Source of the DNA: Rickettsia typhi
Lineage (GTDB): Bacteria; Pseudomonadota; Alphaproteobacteria; Rickettsiales; UBA1997
Assembly: GCA_945874115.1 (NCBI GenBank)
Contig: CAMCFD010000051.1
Coordinates: 1-10,528, forward strand
Length of the DNA: 10,528 nucleotides
Direction: 5' to 3'
Shown here: piece by piece, positions 1 to 6,124 of the stretch
How positions within the stretch are numbered: position 1 is the first letter of the stretch
Layout: every line of letters begins with the position of its first letter
The notes under the pieces: model-generated
The model's database searches: none
What the model saw: only the letters and a program-made list of their open reading frames with translations
Told to the model about the DNA's origin: nothing
Position numbers and translations under genes: made by a program

Positions 1-990
1 GCGAATTATTTTTCAGCGATTTGCGCCGATCAATCACATTTCTTTTTGAGTGGAAATTTAAAGCAAGAACTTCGTTACGGCGAAAATTCGCATCAAAAAG
101 CGGCAATTTATTCGAACTCGAAAACTGGGATTGTCAACGCCAAACAGCTTCAGGGCAAAGAATTGAGTTATAACAATTTTAACGATTCTGACGCAGCTTA
201 TAATTTGGTGATGGAATTTGAAAATCCGGCGTGTGCAATCATAAAACACGCGAATCCGTGCGGAGTTTCAACTGACGAAAACCTGCTAGAGGCTTTCAAA
301 AAGGCGCTCGCGGCCGATCCGAAAAGCGCGTTTGGCGGAATTGTTGCGCTAAATGGCGAAATTGACGAAGAATTGGCGCAAGAAATCGCGAAAATTTTCT
401 TCGAAGTTATTATCGCAAAGTCAATCTCAGCTAAGGCGCAAGAAATTTTGGCGAGCAAAAAAAATCTCCGCGTTTTAATCGCCGACTTTAAAAAAGACGC
501 CAAAAATCAACAGGTGAAATCAATTTCGGGCGGATTTTTAATTCAAGATCAAGACCAAAAAAATATCGAAAAATCTGATTTAAAGCAAGCGAGCATTGCT
601 TCTGCGAGTGATAAAGAAATTGCGCAATTAATTTTTGCGATGAATGTTTGCAAACACACAAAATCAAATGCAATTATAATCGTTAACGACTTTCAAACTG
701 TAGGAATGGGCGCGGGACAAACCAGCAGAGTTGACGCTTGCGAAATTGCTTGCAAAAAAGCCGCAAATTTCGCGACAATTGCGGGTGAAATTGTCGACAA
801 AGCTTCGGGTTCGTTTTTGGCATCTGACGCGTTTTTTCCTTTTGCTGACAACATTGAGATCGCCGCAAAATATGGAGTGAGGGCAATCATTGCGCCGTCT
901 GGATCGATTCGCGATCAAGAAATTATTGACGCCGCCAACAAATATAAAATTGCTCTATATTTCATCTCGACTAGACATTTTAAACATTAA
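1..990 (+). CDS. purH: PurH, AICAR transformylase/IMP cyclohydrolase (3' part)
   Basis: This is the C-terminal 329 residues of the bifunctional enzyme that makes the last two steps of de novo IMP synthesis: formyl transfer from 10-formyl-THF to AICAR, then ring closure. The frame is open from base 1, so the N-terminal IMP cyclohydrolase domain (about 200 residues of the usual 510-530) lies upstream of the window; the TTG at 46 is not a start. The domain-joining motif RYGENSHQKAA is seen near residue 25. The transformylase signature IIKHANPCGV follows, with the catalytic Lys-His pair at about residues 82-83. Further family blocks are SAFGGIVALN, FFEVIIA, KHTKSNAI and the C-terminal run SDAFFPFADNIE, GSIRDQE and RHFKH, which closes the protein at the normal family end. 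It appears intact within the window. No clear intrinsic terminator follows the stop. Confidence 0.97.
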   Translation, partial: ANYFSAICADQSHFFLSGNLKQELRYGENSHQKAAIYSNSKTGIVNAKQLQGKELSYNNFNDSDAAYNLVMEFENPACAIIKHANPCGVSTDENLLEAFKKALAADPKSAFGGIVALNGEIDEELAQEIAKIFFEVIIAKSISAKAQEILASKKNLRVLIADFKKDAKNQQVKSISGGFLIQDQDQKNIEKSDLKQASIASASDKEIAQLIFAMNVCKHTKSNAIIIVNDFQTVGMGAGQTSRVDACEIACKKAANFATIAGEIVDKASGSFLASDAFFPFADNIEIAAKYGVRAIIAPSGSIRDQEIIDAANKYKIALYFISTRHFKH

Positions 991-1113
991 TATTGACAAT
1001 TGATTTTTGAGGGTTAATTTTAGTGTAGATTAAAGTTAAACTCGCAATTATTTTGACTCATCTAACATCGTTTCGCCGGACTTTATTTTTCCTGCGTCGA
1101 GTTAGAGTCGTGA

Positions 1114-1136
1114 TTTGCATCAATATTTAATGCAAA
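1114..1136. promoter_or_regulatory. Inverted repeat over a possible -10 (operator candidate)
   Basis: TTTGCAT (1114-1120) and ATGCAAA (1130-1136) form a perfect 7-bp inverted repeat with a 9-bp AT spacer, ending 22 bases before the ATG at 1159. A -10-like TTTAAT (1126-1131, 5 of 6 to TATAAT) lies inside it. No convincing -35 is seen, so the promoter is weak or activator-dependent. A bound dimeric repressor here would block transcription of the 698-aa gene. Function is inferred from position only. The rest of the 991-1158 gap holds a perfect TTGACA (993-998) without a good -10, and a bulged stem between GACTC..TAAC (1055-1066) and GTTAGAGTC (1101-1109). Confidence 0.35.
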
Positions 1137-1158
1137 AAATTCGAAATAAATTACAATT

Positions 1159-3255
1159 ATGTCTAAGTCTAGAACAAGAAGATTAGAAGAATTAAGGCAA
1201 AAAATTCACAACCACATCACAGATAATGATTTGAGTGTTGTTCTTGATTCTCGTGGCGGACTTTATTACGATGAAAAAGGAAGATTTTCATATGTTGATG
1301 ATAAAGGTGCTAGTTTTTATTTTAAAATAATAGAGGGTGGATTTGATGATTTGGTCGCAGTAAGATTTGGAGACCTTGAGTTTGACTTTGTTAAAACCAA
1401 TGTTGACCAGATTGGCAATTCTTTCGATATTCTTAATGGTGTTGAGGTTGCTGATGTTCGCCAAGCTGCTCTAACTAGCGTTGTGCGAGGTGATCATCGC
1501 CAAGAAGGATCTGGCGCCCTAGGTTCATCGACCCGAGTTGAAGGTGGTTCTGCTTTAGAATTTAAGCCGATTGCGGCTTCGGCGCCAAGACAAAGGCAAG
1601 AGGATGGGGGGCGTGATCGAGCTGTGGATTTATCTTCGCGGCCTCGAGTCAGAAAAGCTGCGCCTCGAACCGAAGCTGTATCGGCTGCGGCCAGTGCGAG
1701 CGCTCTCGTTGCAAGGCCTGCCAGACATTCAAGTGATCCAGTCTTTCAACAAGATCGCGCCGCTGCTGGGCGCAAGGCGCAAGATCCACTAAGCGCTCTT
1801 AACAGAAAAGCTCCGCCGCCGCCACCTCGAGCAAGTCTTCCTCAGCAAAATTACGCGCCTTCATTTCAACGAAGTACTGCAATTTCTCGAGCGCGCAAAG
1901 ACGAAAGACAAGCTCCGCCACCAGCGTCATCACGAACACGAAGCTTAGAGGAAAGTCTGGCTTCTTTGTCCTTTGCCACATCGCGACTTGCTTCTGCTGC
2001 CGCAACCGCAACTCGTGCTGACGGTGGTTTTATATCGCCACCATTCGGAAGGTCAACTGCAGCTTCTAGGCTTGAGTCTTTTGTTCCAGAGTCGTCTCAG
2101 CAGGCATGGCTTCCCCCACAATCTTTCTTAGTGGAAGATGAGGAGGAATTGCTTCAGCTTCCGACATTCCGACCTCAGCTGGCGGCGGCTTGGCCAAGCG
2201 AATTAGCCGTGAGTTCGCCAGTTGCGTTGGCGCGACCAGAGCCAGCGGCTCGAAGACAGACAGTTTCTGGCGGTGTGCCTCAAGTTAGGCCGCCTCAAGC
2301 TGCGGCCAGTGCGAGCGTTTCGCCAGCTTTATCATCGCGCGGACCAGCTTTGCCTCTAGGAAATGGAGAAGATGATGAACTTCCTGAATTGCCATTTGGT
2401 TACGAAGGTCAGAGAAGTCAGTCATCAGCAAGTCGCGGTGCTTCGGCTTTGGCGCGAGAAAAGGTCGCGGCGGCAAGGCCGCAAGCGATACCGCCGCAAG
2501 ATCCCGTGCTAACACAAGTTGCTTTAAAATTTATCAGCGAAATTAAAAAAAGTGGCGCTAATACGATTATTTTTGATTGCGACCAAACGCTAATCTCAGA
2601 GCACACTTGGAATGGAGGGATGAAAATTCGTAAACCAATAACCAAAGAAGAGTTGCAATATAAGGGGTTTACTAAAGAAAAATTTGCCGATCTCGAGCTT
2701 TTGAAAATCATCCTAGCTGAAGCGAAAAATCAAGGTGTAGATTGTTATGTTTCAAGTCGTCAATTTAGACAAAATGTGCGCTCAATAATGGAAATTGGCG
2801 GGATTGATGGTGAATTCAAAGGAATTTTTGGAGGAGATGATCTTGCTGGAAATGAAAATCCAAAAGATGTAAAAGATGTAGATGTTAATCTTGGTTCAAA
2901 AGGTGACGTGATTGCAAAAATGTCGCCCCGACAAGATGGTAAGCCAATAAAAGCATTCCTGTTCGACGATTCTTGCACTAGAGAAATGGACAAGATAAAT
3001 AAAAAAGGACAAGCCTCGAATTTTGTTGATATTATGCAAGATCAAGGCGTTCAAAGTGTGCTTGATTCAATGAGTGATAGAAGTAATCGATCTAATGGAA
3101 TGAGCTGTGAAAGAGTTTCAAATGTTGCTGATAGAATGAGCGAGGCTCTTTTTTCAAGTCGAGGTGCGTCGGATCAACAAGGCGCTTCGGTCTTTTCGCC
3201 GCGCAATGCTCAAGCTTTATCTGGCGCTAATGTTCTTGGCACTGGGCGCAAATAA
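1159..3255 (+). CDS. Low-complexity protein with C-terminal HAD-like domain; candidate effector
   Basis: I do not recognise this 698-residue protein as a whole. Three parts can be seen. Residues 1-95 are an ordinary-looking, probably folded region rich in Tyr, Phe and Asp. Residues about 100-450 are low complexity, rich in Ala, Ser, Pro, Arg and Gln, with almost no hydrophobic core. They include a PPPPPR run (219-224, fits PxxPxR) and RHSSDP (189-194, fits the 14-3-3 pattern RxxSxP). Residues about 450-640 fit a HAD-superfamily phosphohydrolase: motif I FDCDQT (Asp473, Asp475, Thr477), motif II Ser in YVSSR (532-533), a Lys in KGDVIAKM for motif III, and motif IV FLFDDS (Asp603, Asp604). No signal peptide or membrane segment is seen. 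The start is the ATG at 1159, with an AT-rich leader and no Shine-Dalgarno. The gene is followed by a compositionally similar gene on the same strand. A secreted host-cell phosphatase is plausible but unproven. Confidence 0.75.
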   Translation: MSKSRTRRLEELRQKIHNHITDNDLSVVLDSRGGLYYDEKGRFSYVDDKGASFYFKIIEGGFDDLVAVRFGDLEFDFVKTNVDQIGNSFDILNGVEVADVRQAALTSVVRGDHRQEGSGALGSSTRVEGGSALEFKPIAASAPRQRQEDGGRDRAVDLSSRPRVRKAAPRTEAVSAAASASALVARPARHSSDPVFQQDRAAAGRKAQDPLSALNRKAPPPPPRASLPQQNYAPSFQRSTAISRARKDERQAPPPASSRTRSLEESLASLSFATSRLASAAATATRADGGFISPPFGRSTAASRLESFVPESSQQAWLPPQSFLVEDEEELLQLPTFRPQLAAAWPSELAVSSPVALARPEPAARRQTVSGGVPQVRPPQAAASASVSPALSSRGPALPLGNGEDDELPELPFGYEGQRSQSSASRGASALAREKVAAARPQAIPPQDPVLTQVALKFISEIKKSGANTIIFDCDQTLISEHTWNGGMKIRKPITKEELQYKGFTKEKFADLELLKIILAEAKNQGVDCYVSSRQFRQNVRSIMEIGGIDGEFKGIFGGDDLAGNENPKDVKDVDVNLGSKGDVIAKMSPRQDGKPIKAFLFDDSCTREMDKINKKGQASNFVDIMQDQGVQSVLDSMSDRSNRSNGMSCERVSNVADRMSEALFSSRGASDQQGASVFSPRNAQALSGANVLGTGRK
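1684..1702 (+). repeat. 19-bp direct repeat, copy 1 (inside the 698-aa gene)
   Basis: A 19-base sequence beginning GCTGCGGCC and ending GTGCGAGCG occurs here and again, exactly, at 2299-2317. Both copies encode the same Ala-Ala-Ser-Ala-Ser stretch in the low-complexity middle of the protein. Exact identity across synonymous positions points to recent duplication or recombination rather than shared amino-acid preference alone. Confidence 0.85.
2299..2317 (+). repeat. 19-bp direct repeat, copy 2 (inside the 698-aa gene)
   Basis: This is the exact second copy of the repeat at 1684-1702, in the same reading frame and 615 bp downstream. Recombination between the copies would delete 205 codons in frame, removing most of the low-complexity region and keeping the HAD-like domain. 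Confidence 0.85.
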
Positions 3256-3272
3256 TTAAAAATTATTTCGCC
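3245..3272 (+). terminator. Hairpin over the stop codon of the 698-aa gene
   Basis: The left arm GGCG-c-AAATAATT (3245-3257) pairs with AATTATTT-CGCC (3261-3272) across a 3-base AAA loop: 12 base pairs with one bulged C. The TAA stop (3253-3255) sits in the left arm. No U-run follows, so it is not a canonical intrinsic terminator. It may still attenuate transcription or protect the mRNA 3' end. Confidence 0.45.
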
Positions 3273-3452
3273 TAAAAGAATAGTCATTAATCATTGTATC
3301 GTTTTGCGACAAGTTTTTTTGATGAAATATTTTTGTTTTAATCGCTAATTTAAAGATCTGATTCAAGATTTATTGCAATTATTAAAATATTCTTTGCAAA
3401 AAAAATAAATTAATAATTCGATAATTTAAATAAATAAAGCAACAATCTTTGA

Positions 3453-3481
3453 TTGACCTGATGTTAAAAAAATGTTATAAT
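3453..3481 (+). promoter_or_regulatory. Strong sigma-70-type promoter with extended -10
   Basis: TTGACC (3453-3458, 5 of 6) is separated by exactly 17 bp from a perfect TATAAT (3476-3481). That -10 is preceded by TG at 3473-3474, giving the extended form TGnTATAAT. Transcription should start near 3488, leaving a leader of about 26 bases before the ATG at 3514. This is the best promoter in the window and indicates the 785-aa gene is transcribed independently of the gene before it. Confidence 0.8.
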
Positions 3482-3513
3482 ATAAGTAGGAATAAAAATT
3501 AATTAATAAATAT

Positions 3514-5871
3514 ATGTCAAGAAAACCTGAGTCGGGCAATCCATCTAGTAGAAACCCATCTAGTTCGAGCGTTGTTGTTTCCCCATTAACTTCCGATCCG
3601 GTGCAAAATCTTGGTGCGGGGCAAGATATTTACGGAGATGTTTCAGTTGCGCGACCAAGAAGTGCTTGGAGTGATGAAAATAGTGGACGCTCTTCAATAA
3701 CAACTCCAAGTGGCGGAAGATCTCCGCGAGCCCCATCTGTTGATGGTGAGCGTCTTGGAGCTGCACCGACGATTTATGGAGAAGCGAGGGGTTTGCCTCG
3801 ACAAACGTCACGAGGCGCAAGAGGAAACTCAGTTTCGCCAGCAGGAGATGGTCGCCCGCTAGTGCCAGCGCGCCCAGCTGGTTTGCCAAGACTTAATATA
3901 ACGCCAGACATAACTGAAGCTCAACCGTTGGCCGGTCAAGGTAACACAGGCGCCTCGCGAGGTCGTGCTTCAAGTATGAGAATTGGCGGCTTACAGGCGG
4001 CGTCTTCTTCAACCGATCCGGTTTCAAAAGGAGAGTTGGAGTTATATAATAATATTAAAGATTATGTCGAGCGTCAAGCGGCTTTGGAAGAAAAGCAAGG
4101 TAAATATGATAAAACATCAAGAATTCGATTCAGAAGAAAAGCTAGATTAAAACAAGAGATCGATGTTGAAACCACAAGCTCTCAAGGAGTTTTCGATGAA
4201 ATTCGAGAGTCTTTTGCAAACTTAAGTGGTGAAGAGTCAATAGGTGCTCTAACTCAATATTTGGACGAGGCTCATCAAGATGCGGTTTCAAAAGAGTCCG
4301 CGATTGTGGGTGAGCGCGACAGGGCTAGAAATAGACTTCCGACTTCTGACGCGGTTGTATTGTATTATAACGCAAAATCTAACATCTTAAAAGGCTTGCT
4401 TGAAAAACTAACCAAAGATGTTTCTTCGACAAGTCATATTCACCAATCTGTTTCGGCGGCGGTTACTAACTCTAATAATCAATTCATCAAAGATAAACTT
4501 CCCCGATTTGTTGATCAATATGCAATTCCTCAAGATGCGGTAAGAAGTGTTCCTAAGTCGAGAGTTGTCACAAGAGGGGCGGATAATTATGACCTTCCTC
4601 GGTCTGGAGAGGAAGATAATTATGACCTTCCTCAGCCTTTTGGTGCAAGAGTTGCAGGCGATGAAGTAATGGTAGAAGAAGAGCCTGAGGCTGTTATGCC
4701 CGTATATGTTACAGCTGAGCAAGTAAGAGTAGAAGCAAGAAGAGCCGCCGCCGCTAAGTTATCGTCTGGTCCTGATTCACAAAAAAGTCCTTTGGCCTCT
4801 CCACCAGCTCTTCCTTCGAGAGCCATGAGTGGTTTGATTCAAAGTTCAAAGGACATAGCCCAGATGCTTGAGGATGCTATTGTCAACGACCCTGTCAGAT
4901 TATATACGAAATGTAAAAAAGCCGCTCCGGGAAATATTACTCATGGTTCTGAAAGATTTAGTAGAACAAATTACGCTTTTGGAAATAAGGCTTTTATTAT
5001 CGACTCAAACGCGCAAGGCCCATTTCGTGTTTATCAATATGATCCGGCGACTCAAGAAAATAAACAGCTTTTGACGGCTGAAGATATGAATGGCGTGACA
5101 AGATATATAGAAAGGCAAGTTGAGGAAGTTGGATATTTAACGGGGTCTCATCAAGAGGTTATCGGAAAATTGTCGAAAGTCGGTCACTACGCCACTTCAG
5201 AAGAAAGCGTGTCTAAATATTATTTCATTGACATTCCGGCCACGCAATTGGCTGCGAATAAAAATCTTTTAGCAGGAGCGACAGATGGGCAAACTGGCTC
5301 TAAAATCGCTTTATTGAAAGTTAATAATGGCAATGTTTATCTAATGTCGAATGTTAGTAAGGTTCATTTTCAAGGTTCTTACCTGAAAATTTCTGGAAAA
5401 CAAGGATTGTTGAGTGAGGCCGCCTGTGGTGAGTTTCAAAAAATTAGAGCGGCGGGTCTAACGAATATGCAGGAAAGAGCTGCAGGTTTTATAGCTGAAA
5501 GAGGTGAGGTGGCTAGTCGTCAAGACGCGGCTGCTTCTTCGGCTTCAGTTAGTGCGGCACCTCCGATTGTATCAAGGCGTCAGACTCAGGTTGAATCGCC
5601 AGTTCAAGCTGCTGCCGCTGCTTCAGCTTCGAGTGATGTTGCTCCACCTGTTCCGGCTAGGCCTAAATTTACACTGCGCGAGAATCCTCAGGCTCAAGGT
5701 CAGGATCAAGCGCCAGCAAGGCCTGCAACGAAAGAGAGGACGTTAGACTTTGCAGCAGAGGTTCGAGCTCCAGTGGTTCCAGCGAAATCCAGAGCTCTTA
5801 ATGTCTTATCGGAGAGGTCTTCATCAGCATCATCAACGGGAATGGAAAGGGACGGTGGTGGTAGGTCTTAA
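3514..5871 (+). CDS. Unrecognised 785-aa protein with YxxP and SH3-ligand-like motifs; candidate effector
   Basis: I do not recognise a family. Residues 1-170 are disordered (Ser, Pro, Gly, Arg) with two similar tyrosine sites, QDIYGDV (Tyr40) and PTIYGEA (Tyr88). Residues about 170-335 are charged and mostly helical in character. Residues 336-373 hold three YxxP sites: YAIP (Tyr336) and two identical DNYDLP (Tyr359, Tyr370). MPVYVTA (Tyr398) follows. Residues about 440-660 look like a folded alpha/beta domain of unknown type. Residues 665-785 are again Ala/Ser/Pro-rich. PxxPxR, the class II SH3-ligand pattern, occurs as PLVPAR (115-120), PALPSR (431-436) and PPVPAR (711-716), with a Lys variant PVVPAK (753-758). 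No signal peptide or membrane segment is seen. The start is the ATG at 3514, just after a strong promoter. The motif set suggests a tyrosine-phosphorylated, SH3-binding host-cell effector, but such short motifs also arise by chance in disordered proteins. Confidence 0.75.
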   Translation: MSRKPESGNPSSRNPSSSSVVVSPLTSDPVQNLGAGQDIYGDVSVARPRSAWSDENSGRSSITTPSGGRSPRAPSVDGERLGAAPTIYGEARGLPRQTSRGARGNSVSPAGDGRPLVPARPAGLPRLNITPDITEAQPLAGQGNTGASRGRASSMRIGGLQAASSSTDPVSKGELELYNNIKDYVERQAALEEKQGKYDKTSRIRFRRKARLKQEIDVETTSSQGVFDEIRESFANLSGEESIGALTQYLDEAHQDAVSKESAIVGERDRARNRLPTSDAVVLYYNAKSNILKGLLEKLTKDVSSTSHIHQSVSAAVTNSNNQFIKDKLPRFVDQYAIPQDAVRSVPKSRVVTRGADNYDLPRSGEEDNYDLPQPFGARVAGDEVMVEEEPEAVMPVYVTAEQVRVEARRAAAAKLSSGPDSQKSPLASPPALPSRAMSGLIQSSKDIAQMLEDAIVNDPVRLYTKCKKAAPGNITHGSERFSRTNYAFGNKAFIIDSNAQGPFRVYQYDPATQENKQLLTAEDMNGVTRYIERQVEEVGYLTGSHQEVIGKLSKVGHYATSEESVSKYYFIDIPATQLAANKNLLAGATDGQTGSKIALLKVNNGNVYLMSNVSKVHFQGSYLKISGKQGLLSEAACGEFQKIRAAGLTNMQERAAGFIAERGEVASRQDAAASSASVSAAPPIVSRRQTQVESPVQAAAAASASSDVAPPVPARPKFTLRENPQAQGQDQAPARPATKERTLDFAAEVRAPVVPAKSRALNVLSERSSSASSTGMERDGGGRS
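4582..4633 (+). repeat. 33-bp-spaced duplication encoding two DNYDLP sites
   Basis: An identical 19-base sequence lies at 4582-4600 and 4615-4633, 33 bp (11 codons) apart and in frame. Each copy encodes Asn-Tyr-Asp-Leu-Pro preceded by Asp. The intervening codons are also similar in charge. This is a short tandem duplication that doubled a tyrosine motif. Confidence 0.85.
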
Positions 5872-5917
5872 TTATCACACCAAAAGATTTCTTTAGCAAG
5901 ACGAACCAAAAGGCTTC

Positions 5918-5947
5918 ATCGAAGAAATAGATTTTTATTTCTTCGAT
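5918..5947. terminator. Perfect 12-bp hairpin after the 785-aa gene
   Basis: ATCGAAGAAATA (5918-5929) and TATTTCTTCGAT (5936-5947) are exact reverse complements around a 6-base loop, 47 bases past the stop at 5871. There is no U-run on either strand after the stem. It probably acts as a transcription or mRNA 3'-end element in this convergent gap, possibly for both strands. Confidence 0.5.
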
Positions 5948-5953
5948 CGCACC

Positions 5954-6073
5954 AAATCTAATGCAAGGGCATATTCTTCTTGCGAATGGAGGGAGGATTT
6001 CACTTTCGAATGAGGGGTGCAATTTTCCCTTAATGCGCGGTAGATTTTGCTTCCTAAAGCGGGGCAGAGTTTC
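5954..6073 (-). repeat. Five degenerate tandem units of 24 bp
   Basis: Read on the minus strand from 6073 down, five consecutive 24-base units align without gaps: 6073-6050, 6049-6026, 6025-6002, 6001-5978 and 5977-5954. Unit one begins GAAACTCTGCCCCGC and unit four GAAATCCTCCCTCCA. Each has a purine-rich start, a pyrimidine-rich centre (CTn CCn) and a TTT/ATT followed by AGG or AGA. In frame they would read as an octapeptide of type xxLPxFxx, repeated five times. The units are diverged, and the surrounding reading frame has no other sign of coding. I see an intergenic repeat element rather than a gene. Confidence 0.55.
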
Positions 6074-6085
6074 TAACTCCGCCCC
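6061..6085. other. GC-rich hairpin at the edge of the 24-bp repeat
   Basis: GGGGC-a-GAGTT (6061-6071) pairs with AACTC-c-GCCCC (6075-6085) across a 3-base loop: ten base pairs and one A/C mismatch. The right arm sits just outside the 24-bp repeat array and is in effect an inverted copy of its terminal unit, so the array ends in a palindrome. No U-run follows on either strand. It may be part of a repeat element or a hemH 3' structure on the minus strand. Confidence 0.5.
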
Positions 6086-6124
6086 CACTCTCATGCCAAC
6101 CTTAAATCACCAAACCTAAATTTT

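Noticed and set aside
46..48. TTG as the start of the first gene
   Set aside because: The frame is open to base 1 and the residues before it (ANYFSAICADQ) fit PurH, so the gene simply enters from outside the window.
1726..1743. RHSSDP as a 14-3-3 binding site
   Set aside because: A single short match in an Arg/Ser/Pro-rich segment is expected by chance, so it is mentioned in the gene entry but not claimed.
5798..6094. Minus-strand frame of 98 codons across the gap after the 785-aa gene
   Set aside because: It overlaps the end of the 785-aa gene, has no promoter or conserved content, and its octapeptide pattern is explained by the 24-bp repeat.
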